Below are positions 1 to 7,496 of a stretch of 33,982 nucleotides of DNA, in pieces (position 1 is the stretch's first letter; the number at the start of each line of letters is the position of its first letter). The notes beneath the pieces were generated by a model, which saw only the letters and a list, made by a program, of their open reading frames with translations, was not told the origin of the DNA and searched no databases. A program made the translations under genes and the position numbers. The stretch spans positions 1-33,982 of the forward strand of contig JAFQXE010000027.1 in the NCBI GenBank assembly GCA_017407125.1. Reading direction: 5' to 3'. The DNA is from Thermoguttaceae bacterium (lineage in GTDB: Bacteria > Planctomycetota > Planctomycetia > Pirellulales > Thermoguttaceae).

Positions 1-140
1 CCTTACTAAAGTTTTTTGGAAAGGGGAGTTTGAGGGGAAGAACCTTTTTTTCAAAAAAGGTTTTCCCCTCATATTATTTACCTTGAAAAAACTTCCCTAA
101 AAGGGAGCCAGCTTGCTGGCGACCGAAAGTTTTTTCAAGG
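1..140. repeat. Nested inverted repeats (MITE/REP-like region)
   Basis: Two hairpins lie side by side. The first pairs 32-50 with 53-70, a GAGGGGAA arm followed by AACCTTTTTT and its complement with one bulged base. The second has a perfect 14-bp outer stem (81-94 with 127-140) enclosing two small hairpins, 94-98/102-106 and 107-112/115-120 (GCCAGC TT GCTGGC). The word AAAGTTTTTT occurs near 8-17 and again at 126-135. The block lies just past the 3' end of the minus-strand dehydrogenase gene, so it may terminate transcription, but its size and nesting suggest a mobile or repetitive palindromic element. The 32 bases to 172 hold nothing recognisable. Confidence 0.6.
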
Positions 141-172
141 CAAACGAGTCAAGCCACCACCGTCCCCGAATG

Positions 173-1207
173 TTACATGTTTAACTGGAAGTCCGGCTGT
201 TCAAACAGATAGCCGAAACGGACGGGGAACGCCAAACCGTCACAGGCGGCGATGCGGATTTTCTCCGCCGATTCGACGATGCCGTCGGCAAGAATTCGGC
301 GTCCTTCTTCCCACATGGGGCGAATCAGGCGTTCGACGATTTCCTGTTCAGGCATGGGGTTTTCTTTTTCGATCCACATTTTCCACTTCTGGGCTTTGGG
401 GTTCGGTTCGCTCCCGTCCCAGACGCGGAACCCTTGTCCGGATTTCACGCCTAGGCATTTGGATTTATAAAGTGAAACGATAATCGGAGAGACGTTAATG
501 CGCTCCGGAAATGCTTCGTAAAGGACGCGGCCGGCGTTGAACGTGGTGTCGATGCCGATTTCGTCCATCGTCTTGACCGGTCCCCACGCCATGCCGAAAT
601 TGACGGCGGCGTTGTCGATCCTGTCCATGTCGACGCCTTCCTGCAAAAGAATGAGCGCTTCGTTGAGGTAGGGCTGAAGCAGTCGGTTGACGACGAAGCC
701 GGGGCAGTCTTTGACCCATAGCGGCGTCTGGTCGACAGATTTCAAAACGGCGTCCGCCTGATCCAGCGTCGCCGGCGCAGTCTGCTCTCCGCAGACGATT
801 TCCGTCAGCTTGCGGTTTCTGACCGGGTGCAGAAAATGGATTCCGCAGAACCGGTCGGGACGCTGTAACACAGACGCCAGGCGGCTAATGGGAATCGTGG
901 ACGTGTTGGATCCAATCAGACAGCTGGGAGACACGACGTCTTCCACCGCTTTGAGCAGTTCCTGTTTGACGTCGATTTTTTCAACGACGGATTCTATAAC
1001 GACGTTACAGCCGGACAGGTCTGAGAGTTGGTCTGTAAACTCGCCTCCCGAGACTTCCTCTCGAAGCAGATTCCGTTCGACCATTTCCCGACCGCCGGGA
1101 GCGATGTCGTAGACAACGACAGGGACGTCTTTTCGTCTAAAGGCGGCGGCGATGCCTGCGCCCATAATTCCGCCGCCCAAGACGCCGAGTTTGATATCCA
1201 ATGTCAT
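173..1207 (-). CDS. 3-hydroxyacyl-CoA dehydrogenase, NAD-dependent
   Basis: 344 residues. It is predicted to oxidise 3-hydroxyacyl-CoA to 3-oxoacyl-CoA with NAD in the cytoplasm (fatty acid or butanoate metabolism). The N-terminal Rossmann fold starts with GGGIMGAGIA (11-20). The family catalytic centre is visible: Ser103 in NTST, His124 in the GIHFLHPV box, Glu136 and Asn174 in the PGFVVNR motif. A 3HCDH C-terminal domain follows from about 170, and the tail (about 285-344) resembles the start of a second C-terminal repeat, as in the dehydrogenase part of FadB/FadJ; the protein is longer than the roughly 285 residues of simple 3-hydroxybutyryl-CoA dehydrogenases. No hydratase or thiolase gene is nearby, so substrate chain length cannot be told. 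No Shine-Dalgarno is visible before the ATG; the leader begins in the AGTGCATAGT hairpin. Confidence 0.9.
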   Translation of the reverse strand: MTLDIKLGVLGGGIMGAGIAAAFRRKDVPVVVYDIAPGGREMVERNLLREEVSGGEFTDQLSDLSGCNVVIESVVEKIDVKQELLKAVEDVVSPSCLIGSNTSTIPISRLASVLQRPDRFCGIHFLHPVRNRKLTEIVCGEQTAPATLDQADAVLKSVDQTPLWVKDCPGFVVNRLLQPYLNEALILLQEGVDMDRIDNAAVNFGMAWGPVKTMDEIGIDTTFNAGRVLYEAFPERINVSPIIVSLYKSKCLGVKSGQGFRVWDGSEPNPKAQKWKMWIEKENPMPEQEIVERLIRPMWEEGRRILADGIVESAEKIRIAACDGLAFPVRFGYLFEQPDFQLNM

Positions 1208-1212
1208 TTTAA

Positions 1213-1298
1213 ATAGTGCATAGTGCGTAGTGCATAGTGCATAGGTATTTAGTGGAGACGCTTTGCGTCCTATGCACTAAGTCCTATGCACTAAGTAC
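1213..1298. repeat. Intergenic hairpin built from the word AGTGCATAGT
   Basis: The left arm (1213-1245) repeats AGTGCATAGT-type words. The right arm (1269-1298) carries the complementary words CCTATGCACT twice. The spacer contains its own small hairpin GACGC TTT GCGTC (1257-1269). The element fills nearly the whole gap between the alanine dehydrogenase and hydroxyacyl-CoA dehydrogenase genes. Its architecture matches the repeats at 2460-2571, 3871-3922, 16887-17112 and 19593-19711, although the word differs. Confidence 0.7.
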
Positions 1299-1307
1299 TT
1301 TCTATAA

Positions 1308-2423
1308 CTAAAACAGCTTCTCTGCCGCAACGTACTCACGATCTTGAGCGTCTGCAACGCCTTTGAACGTCAACAGACCTTTGTACAGGTTGAGGCCTTT
1401 CATCAAGGCGGAGTCGGCTTTCATAGCGCCTTCCGCTCCGAGGTTAGCCAGCTTCAGAACGTAGGGCAGCGTGGCGTTGGTCAGAGCGAAGGTGGAAGTT
1501 CGCGGAACGGCGCCGGGCATGTTCGCGACAGAGTAATGGACGACGCCGTGCTTGATAAAGTACGGGTGTTCGTGCGTCGTGCAGCGGTCGATGGTTTCAA
1601 TCGATCCGCCCTGGTCAATAGCGACGTCAACCAGAACTGCGCCGGGTTTCATCTGCTTGACCATGTACTCTTTAACCAGTTTCGGCGTGCGGGAGCCGGG
1701 AACGAGAACCGCGCCGATAACCAGGTCAGCGTCTTTCACCGCCGCTTCGATATTGTACGAGTTGGACATGAGGGTTTGCAGACGGCTGCCGAAGATGTCG
1801 TCCAGGTAAGCCAGTCGCGGACCGGACAAGTCCAGAACTGTTACTTGAGCGCCCATGCCGAGAGCGATTTTCGCGGCAGACGCGCCGACGTTTCCGCCGC
1901 CGACGATAACGACTTTTCCCTTTTCAACGCCGGAGACGCCGCCAAGGAGAACGCCGCGGCCGCCGTTGGTTCTTTCCAGCAGGAATGCGCCGACTTGAAC
2001 CGCCATGCGCCCGGCGATTTCGCTCATCGGGGACAGCAACGGCAGAGCGCCGTTGGGAAGCTGAACGGTTTCGTACGCAATCCCGATGATTTTCGCTCGC
2101 AGAAGAGCGTCTGTCAATTCTTTGTCAGGAGCGAGATGGAAGTACGTGAATACAGTCTGATTTTCTTTCAAAAACGGGATTTCAGCGGGAAGCGGTTCTT
2201 TGACTTTGACGATCATATCCGCCTTTTCAAAGGTTTCCTGAGCGGTCTTGAGAATCGTTGCGCCAGCGCGGACGTATTCTTCATCGGTGAATCCGCTGCC
2301 GGCTCCGGCGCCGGACTCGATTACGACTTCATGCCCGGCGCGAACGCAGGCGTCGACCCCCGCCGGGGTCATGGAAACGCGGTCTTCCTGGGGTTTAATT
2401 TCTCGTGGAACGCCAATGATCAT
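1308..2423 (-). CDS. ald: Alanine dehydrogenase
   Basis: 371 residues, the usual length for the family. It catalyses the reversible oxidative deamination of L-alanine to pyruvate and ammonia with NAD, in the cytoplasm. Catalytic and substrate residues are at the canonical numbers: Arg15 (EDRV), Lys75, His96 (YFHLA) and Asp270 (DVAIDQGG). The NAD-binding loop is GGGNVG at 175-180. The start is supported by the characteristic MIIGVPREIKP N-terminus. No Shine-Dalgarno is seen upstream. The gene is flanked on both sides by word-repeat hairpins, so it is probably its own transcription unit. It could supply ammonia and pyruvate from alanine or act in the reverse, assimilatory direction. Confidence 0.95.
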   Translation of the reverse strand: MIIGVPREIKPQEDRVSMTPAGVDACVRAGHEVVIESGAGAGSGFTDEEYVRAGATILKTAQETFEKADMIVKVKEPLPAEIPFLKENQTVFTYFHLAPDKELTDALLRAKIIGIAYETVQLPNGALPLLSPMSEIAGRMAVQVGAFLLERTNGGRGVLLGGVSGVEKGKVVIVGGGNVGASAAKIALGMGAQVTVLDLSGPRLAYLDDIFGSRLQTLMSNSYNIEAAVKDADLVIGAVLVPGSRTPKLVKEYMVKQMKPGAVLVDVAIDQGGSIETIDRCTTHEHPYFIKHGVVHYSVANMPGAVPRTSTFALTNATLPYVLKLANLGAEGAMKADSALMKGLNLYKGLLTFKGVADAQDREYVAAEKLF

Positions 2424-2459
2424 GGTAGTTGTTGTTGGGTTAGGGGTGAGGGGGAGGAA

Positions 2460-2571
2460 AGCTTCTAGCTTTTAGCTCCTAGCCGCTAGTTTGTTGATTT
2501 GAGATTCTAACAGTAACCGCTAGAACGTCGAATCCACAAGCTAATAGCTAATAGCTAGAAGCTAGCAGCTC
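2460..2571. repeat. Intergenic hairpin built from AGCTATTAGCT words
   Basis: The left arm (2460-2491) is a run of AGCTTCTAGCTTTTAGCT-like words; the right arm (2537-2570) carries the complementary words GCTAATAGCT, GCTAGAAGCT and GCTAGCAGCT. About 45 bp of unrelated sequence lies between them. The right arm ends three bases before the stop codon of the ATP sulfurylase gene. Same family as 3871-3922 and 19593-19711. Confidence 0.7.
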
Positions 2572-2573
2572 AA

Positions 2574-3836
2574 TTAGTCAATCTTCATCGCTGCGGCGAG
2601 AATTGCCGACGTGCTGGGACGCATAATGCGCGGGTCAACGTGTTCGCCTTTCTGGAGCGTAGCGCGAACCTGTTTTCCGGAAATGAAGACGGGCTTTTCG
2701 TCCTTGTGGAACTCCATCAGGTCGACGCGGCCGATGGATTCGTAATAGGCGGCAAATCCAACGTTGAGCGGGTGAATCTGCAGGTCGCCGTTGAGCTTGT
2801 TGAAAATCTCCTGAGCGTCGAAGTCGCCCCAAATCGCCGTGCCGTCGTCGTAGGGAGCGTCTGCGTGTTTGCGGCCGATAATCAGGTCGGTAAACCCGAA
2901 GTTCTGACGATAAATCGCGTGCATGACGGCTTCTTTCGGTCCGCCGTAGAACATCTTGATATCCAGACCGAGAAGGATGACTCTGTCCGGAACCGCTTCG
3001 CCCGGTCGGTTCGCCCACAGTTGAGCGTCTGAGTCGCCTTCGCCCAATGCGCGGTCAGCGATGAGCTTTTCGTAGGTTTGCATGCGGATTTCAGCGTTGA
3101 CGTCGTCGCCTTTGGTTTCTCCGACGAGCGGGTTGAGGCACGCGCCGGCGTTAAATCCCTGCTTGAGCAGCGTTTCCAAGCCGTAAACCAAAGCGTATTC
3201 GTGAGCGCGATGGAGCGGGTTTCGAGTCTGGAAAGCGACAACGCGTTCCCAGCCTTTGGATTCCAGCAGATCGCGAACTTCCGTCGGGGAGAGGACGTAC
3301 TTGCCGAACGCCGGGTTCTTTTTGGGCGGGAGAACCTGAATCTTGCCGCCGATAAGCCACGTCTTGGCGCCGTCGTTGACGAAAACCATTTTCGCGCCGG
3401 GGTGATCGGTGCGGCTGGTCAGGTAGACTTTTTTAACGTAGTCGACTTTGTCCCACGGAAAGACGTCCGTCAGTTCCAGAACAGCGACCAGTTCGCCGGC
3501 AGTGTTGACCAGCGCGACTTTCTGTCCCACTTTGAGGGTTTTCGCCAGCTCTTCCGTAACGGGCAAAGACAGCGGAATCGTCCAGGCGTACGCCTTGCCG
3601 TTAGAGAGAATGTTTTCTTCGTTGAGAACGCGATCGTAGGTTTCCTTGTCCATCGGACCGGTCAGAGGGGTCAAACCGCCGTCGCCGAACCGGTAAACGG
3701 TAGAAAGATCCGCGTCGGAGACGGGAACCTTAACCAACTCAGCCGCCTGAGCGGTGAAATCGGCAATCTGGTCTGCGGGAACGGTTAAATTCAACGGGGC
3801 GGACATTCCGCCGTGCGGAGCAATCAAATACGACAT
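2574..3836 (-). CDS. sat: Sulfate adenylyltransferase (ATP sulfurylase)
   Basis: 420 residues, the size of monomer-type (Sat/MET3-like) ATP sulfurylases. It forms adenosine 5'-phosphosulfate and pyrophosphate from sulfate and ATP. The N-terminal PUA-like domain covers about 1-180, the catalytic domain about 185-400. The nucleotide-binding signature [11 protein letters not shown] is at 203-213. The second motif reads GRKHADAP at 321-328, where relatives commonly have GRDHAG, and the C-terminal VRATL segment is at 390-394. No APS reductase, APS kinase or sulfite reductase gene is in view, so an assimilatory or dissimilatory role cannot be decided; assimilation is the safer guess. AAGG lies seven bases before the ATG. 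The gene starts next to the repeat at 3871-3922. Confidence 0.93.
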   Translation of the reverse strand: MSYLIAPHGGMSAPLNLTVPADQIADFTAQAAELVKVPVSDADLSTVYRFGDGGLTPLTGPMDKETYDRVLNEENILSNGKAYAWTIPLSLPVTEELAKTLKVGQKVALVNTAGELVAVLELTDVFPWDKVDYVKKVYLTSRTDHPGAKMVFVNDGAKTWLIGGKIQVLPPKKNPAFGKYVLSPTEVRDLLESKGWERVVAFQTRNPLHRAHEYALVYGLETLLKQGFNAGACLNPLVGETKGDDVNAEIRMQTYEKLIADRALGEGDSDAQLWANRPGEAVPDRVILLGLDIKMFYGGPKEAVMHAIYRQNFGFTDLIIGRKHADAPYDDGTAIWGDFDAQEIFNKLNGDLQIHPLNVGFAAYYESIGRVDLMEFHKDEKPVFISGKQVRATLQKGEHVDPRIMRPSTSAILAAAMKID

Positions 3837-3870
3837 GGCTATGCCTTGTGGGGTTAAAGGAAATGATATT

Positions 3871-3922
3871 TTTAGCTGCCAGCTATTAGCTTCTAGCTTA
3901 AAAGCTAACAGCCAGCGGCTTA
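3871..3922. repeat. Short AGCTATTAGCT word repeat
   Basis: TTAGCTGCCAGCTATTAGC-type words (3871-3900) are directly followed by complementary words AAAGCTAACAGCCAGC (3901-3922), giving an imperfect hairpin with almost no spacer. It sits between the divergent sat and ruvC genes. The rest of the 340-base gap (3837-4176) is AT-rich and contains the ruvC promoter but no other feature I can support. Confidence 0.6.
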
Positions 3923-4063
3923 TTACTTACAATTCAATAAACTATTAATCGTACATTCTTCTGTTTATCATTAGAATTATCAATATTATATATAAAATAG
4001 CGCATTTAGGTAGGGGGAGGAGATAAAATTAACAATTTTCAGCCGGGCATTTTTCCTACCTGC

Positions 4064-4091
4064 TTGCATTATATGAGATTGTCTATATAAT
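4064..4091 (+). promoter_or_regulatory. Putative sigma70 promoter of ruvC
   Basis: TTGCAT at 4064-4069 and a perfect TATAAT at 4086-4091 are separated by 16 bp. A start near 4098 would give a leader of about 80 bases. A TTGACA at 4098-4103 lacks a good -10 at the right distance. Confidence 0.5.
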
Positions 4092-4176
4092 ATTGTATTG
4101 ACAATAGCATTGTTCTGGCGAAATCAGGCTGGGATAGTTTAACTCGAAAGAGCTTTTTATCAGTACGCTGTCAAAT

Positions 4177-4713
4177 ATGAAAGTATTAGGAATCGACCCA
4201 GGATTGGGAATTACAGGATACGCTGTTATCGAACGCCTCGACGGGAAAATACGATTACTGGAAGCGGGCGTAATTCGTGGAAAATCCAAAAAGACTCTGC
4301 CTGAACGGATTCATGAAATCTACGTTGGTCTGGAAGAAATCGTTAATCAGTTTAAACCCGACGTCATGGGGCTGGAAGAACTGTACAGTTTTTATAAACG
4401 ACCGCGCACCGCTATTTTAATGGGCCACGCGCGAGGCGCGATTATTCTTGCCGCCGCGAACGCGGGAATTCCGGTACATTCGTTTTCCGCTACCAGAATC
4501 AAAAAAGTTGTTACAGGGAACGGTCAGGCAAGCAAAGCGCAAATGCAGCGAGCTATTATGCGCGAGTTCAATCTTCCAGAAATTCCCAAGCCGCCAGACG
4601 TCGCCGACGCTTTGGGAATTGCTCTGACGTGCCTGTATTTGATTAAATCCAAATCGCAGAGCCTGAAAGACATTTTAAATAATATAGGAAATAGAGAGCA
4701 AATTATAAAATAG
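4177..4713 (+). CDS. ruvC: Crossover junction endodeoxyribonuclease RuvC
   Basis: 178 residues, slightly longer than Escherichia coli RuvC (173). It is a dimeric Holliday-junction resolvase with an RNase H fold that cuts symmetrically in homologous recombination and repair. The four acidic catalytic residues are at the expected places: Asp7 in GIDPG, Glu67 in GLEELYS, Asp141 and Asp144 in DVADALGIAL. The segment RPRTAILMGHARGAI (76-90) is typical. The ruvA and ruvB genes are not adjacent, unlike in many bacteria, and the gene appears monocistronic. No strong Shine-Dalgarno precedes the ATG; the family N-terminus MKVLGIDPG fixes the start. Confidence 0.96.
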   Translation: MKVLGIDPGLGITGYAVIERLDGKIRLLEAGVIRGKSKKTLPERIHEIYVGLEEIVNQFKPDVMGLEELYSFYKRPRTAILMGHARGAIILAAANAGIPVHSFSATRIKKVVTGNGQASKAQMQRAIMREFNLPEIPKPPDVADALGIALTCLYLIKSKSQSLKDILNNIGNREQIIK

Positions 4714-5053
4714 CAATTAAAGATTGACGCCAATCGCGATAAAAAACGGATTGTTTATTTTCTATTTCCCGTTTTCCAAATTATCGTTAAAATTGTTAAA
4801 ATTCGCCTATTTAGCCTATATTTTCCAAAAAACCTTGTTTTAAAGTGGGGAAATTTCGATTATATTCGTGAATTTTTCTAAAAATTTCAAGAAAATAGTT
4901 GACCAAAATTCAATACTAAGATAAACTATAGCATAGGTAATAATATAATTTACATTTTTGAATAATCGGTAACTTTCGGTTTGCAGGAGGGGGGAACTCC
5001 CATATTGTCAAATCGGTAAAATCTGACGAATCAGTTTTATAAGGAATCAAGTT
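4714..5053. other. AT-rich intergenic region and pilM-like leader
   Basis: No gene is credible in this 340-base gap; a minus-strand open frame at 4916-5122 lacks family similarity and overlaps the PilM-like start. The region holds two close copies of GTTAAAATT (near 4785-4805), the probable promoter at 4899-4927 and a leader of about 120 bases. The leader contains GGAGGGGGGAACTCCC near 4986, a weak hairpin or decoy ribosome site, and AAGGA eight bases before the ATG at 5054. Confidence 0.5.
4899..4927 (+). promoter_or_regulatory. Putative promoter of the PilM-like cluster
   Basis: TTGACC (4899-4904) and TAAACT (4922-4927) with 17-bp spacing. The -35 matches five of six consensus bases, the -10 four of six. 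It would drive the 5054-12842 gene run. Confidence 0.45.
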
Positions 5054-7438
5054 ATGGCACGAACTGCCGGAGTATGGGGCATAGATATTGGCAACTGCGC
5101 TTTGAAAGCGCTGCGCTGTCATGTCAATCGCGAAGATGGGACAATTGTCGCTGACGCGTTTGACTACATTGAATATCCAAATATTTTAACGGAGCCGGAT
5201 GTTGTTCCGGGCGACCTGGTTCACGATGCATTGGTGCAGTTTCTTTCTCGAAACACCATTAAAGGCGATAAGGTTGCTATTAGCGTTGCAGGGAAAAACG
5301 GCATTACTCGATTTATCAAGCTGCCTCCGGTAGAAGCGAAGCGCATTCCGGACCTTGTCAAGTACGAGGCTAAGCAGGTAATTCCGTTTGATTTGAAAGA
5401 CGTCATTCTGGACTATCAGCGTTTGGGCGGAGACAAGATGAGCGACATGGCTTTGGAGGTCGATATCGGTCTGTTTGCCATGAAGCGAGACATCGTCTAT
5501 AATTTGCTGGAACCATTCGACGACGCGCATATTCCAGTTGATTTTGTACAGCTGACGCCTATTTCTCTGTACAATATGGCGATGCATGAATACATGACCA
5601 ACATCCCGTCTCCGGAAGAATACGACCCTGAGAATCCTCCGCCGTTTATTGGTTTCCTGTCAATGGGTACGGACAACACCGACCTTGTTCTGACCAATGG
5701 TTATAAAGTCTGGGTTCGAGACATTCCTATTGGCGGCAATCAGTTTACCAAGGCTTTAACAACTGAAATGAAGCTGACGTTTGCGAAGGCGGAGCATCTC
5801 AAACGCAACGCCAACGCGTCGACGGATAAAAAAGCTCTTTTCCAGTCAATGCGTTCAGTATTCAGCAATTTCGTAGATGAAATTCAACGTTCAATTCGCT
5901 ATTTCATCAGTCTTGACCGTTACGCCACAATTGACAAAATTATCGGATTAGGCAACGCTGTTCAGTTGGCAGGTTTAAGAAAATATCTTGAACAAAACCT
6001 GGGCATTACAGTTGAAGTCGCCAACGATTTTAACAATATTAATCTTACGGACATTAAAAACAATCCGTCCTTTACAGATAACGTCAAAACATTTGGAGTT
6101 TGCTATGGATTGTGCCTTCAAGGGTTAGGCGCGTCCAACCTCGGTACGAACTTCCTTCCTCGAGAGATTGTTCACGCCAGAATCATCAACTCCAAAAAAC
6201 CCTGGATGTCGGCGGCTGCCGCGCTCATGCTTTTGGGAGCGACGATCAGTTTTGGCTCTCATGTTTCACATTGGCAGGCATCCGATGAATCGACATTTAA
6301 ATCTTTGGTCAGTCAGGCAAAATCCATTACCGACGAAGTCAGTACATTTAATACGCAAAGAGACGAAGAAGATAAAAAATACAACGACAACAAAGTTATC
6401 GGAAATGATTTGCTTGCTAACGCCGGGCGTTCGGTTGAATGGCTTGAATTGATGAAAATAATTGACGCCGCTCTTCCGTCAGACCCGGAGGGGGTCAATA
6501 TTCAAGACATCCCCATTCAAAGACGCAATCAGGTTCAGATCGAAAACATTGAAGCCCAGCCTTTTGGCAAAGTTGAACTTTGGAAAGAATACGTTACGAA
6601 GGCTCGGTATTATAAGCCTAACGCGTCAGAATCGTCAGGCAGTTCAGAACAAGAGGCCGATGGTTCTGCGACAGGAGAGCAAAGCGGCGAAACGGCGTCA
6701 GATTCCTCCAGCGAATCTTCTGAAACCGGAACGGCTTCAAAGACATGGCTTGTTCAGATTACCGGCTATCATTATCATAACCGTCTTCCAGATGACAAAA
6801 CCGTAGCTCCGGAAGGCGCGAACTTTGTTCGAGAACGCATCATAAAGAATTTACAGGAAGGACGAATCAAACTGGCTTTGCCGGCGACGTTTGCTTCTTG
6901 GGTTGAAGAACAGACGTTTAAAATGCAAAATGACCAGGCAGACGACGAATCTGGCGATGCTGAAAACCCCGACGGCGCTCCGTCTGTGTCAAAGTCTAAA
7001 AAGTTTGTTCCTCTTAAAGCGGAAGGCGACGATAAAGACGGCGTTTGGTACACGATGCAGCAAATGGGCATTTCCTATCCGGTTCTGATTGAAGCGCCGG
7101 GAATTTGTGAAATCAAAAAGGTTGTCGTTCCTCTCTACGAAGATCGAAAAGACGATCTGGAGGTTTCTGGAATTCAGGATTCTGGTCGTGGAATGGCTGA
7201 TGCGGAAGGTCCAACAGGCGCTGTTGAATCCAATAAATCCAAAACTGTCGAACTGAACAAATATCCGTTTATTATTCAGTTCCTCTGGACGCCAACAGAT
7301 CCGCTTCAGCGGGAAATTGACCGTCAAGCAACGCTCCGAAAAGAAGAAGAGGAACGTATAGCAAAAGAACAAGCTGAGCGGGAAGCGGCTCAGAACGAGG
7401 AAGCAGAGGACAGTTCAGAGGATTCTGCTTCCAACTGA
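5054..7438 (+). CDS. PilM-like pilus assembly ATPase-fold protein fused to a PilN-like membrane domain
   Basis: 794 residues. Positions 1-375 resemble PilM, the actin-like cytoplasmic protein of type IV pilus inner-membrane complexes: GIDIGNCALKALR near the N-terminus (phosphate-1 loop), GGNQFTKAL near 225, and IIGLGNAVQLAGLRKYL near 300 (adenosine loop). The phosphate-2 loop reads FLSMGTDNTDLVL, so the Asp of the usual DIG is not present. A transmembrane helix follows at about 384-405, then a coiled-coil-like stretch and a sequence ending in AALP, which is the plan of PilN. Normal PilM is about 350 residues and PilN about 200 in a separate gene. A Ser/Glu/Thr-rich linker lies at about 522-560 and a Lys/Glu-rich tail at 752-794. 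First gene of a four-gene run; AAGGA precedes the ATG. PilM homology is solid, the PilN part is inferred from topology. Confidence 0.8.
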   Translation: MARTAGVWGIDIGNCALKALRCHVNREDGTIVADAFDYIEYPNILTEPDVVPGDLVHDALVQFLSRNTIKGDKVAISVAGKNGITRFIKLPPVEAKRIPDLVKYEAKQVIPFDLKDVILDYQRLGGDKMSDMALEVDIGLFAMKRDIVYNLLEPFDDAHIPVDFVQLTPISLYNMAMHEYMTNIPSPEEYDPENPPPFIGFLSMGTDNTDLVLTNGYKVWVRDIPIGGNQFTKALTTEMKLTFAKAEHLKRNANASTDKKALFQSMRSVFSNFVDEIQRSIRYFISLDRYATIDKIIGLGNAVQLAGLRKYLEQNLGITVEVANDFNNINLTDIKNNPSFTDNVKTFGVCYGLCLQGLGASNLGTNFLPREIVHARIINSKKPWMSAAAALMLLGATISFGSHVSHWQASDESTFKSLVSQAKSITDEVSTFNTQRDEEDKKYNDNKVIGNDLLANAGRSVEWLELMKIIDAALPSDPEGVNIQDIPIQRRNQVQIENIEAQPFGKVELWKEYVTKARYYKPNASESSGSSEQEADGSATGEQSGETASDSSSESSETGTASKTWLVQITGYHYHNRLPDDKTVAPEGANFVRERIIKNLQEGRIKLALPATFASWVEEQTFKMQNDQADDESGDAENPDGAPSVSKSKKFVPLKAEGDDKDGVWYTMQQMGISYPVLIEAPGICEIKKVVVPLYEDRKDDLEVSGIQDSGRGMADAEGPTGAVESNKSKTVELNKYPFIIQFLWTPTDPLQREIDRQATLRKEEEERIAKEQAEREAAQNEEAEDSSEDSASN

Positions 7439-7496
7439 CGTTTTTGTTTTCAATCAGAGTAATTATTCAATCGCCTTTTGATAAGGACATAAATAA

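Noticed and set aside
1344..2468. Long plus-strand open frame antisense to alanine dehydrogenase
   Set aside because: It mirrors the ald codons, has no family similarity and shows shadow-type composition.
3078..3788. Plus-strand 236-codon frame inside sat
   Set aside because: Antisense shadow of a well-conserved enzyme.
4986..5001. GGAGG in the PilM-like leader as a ribosome site for an upstream small gene
   Set aside because: No in-frame start codon with a sensible open frame follows at the right distance.
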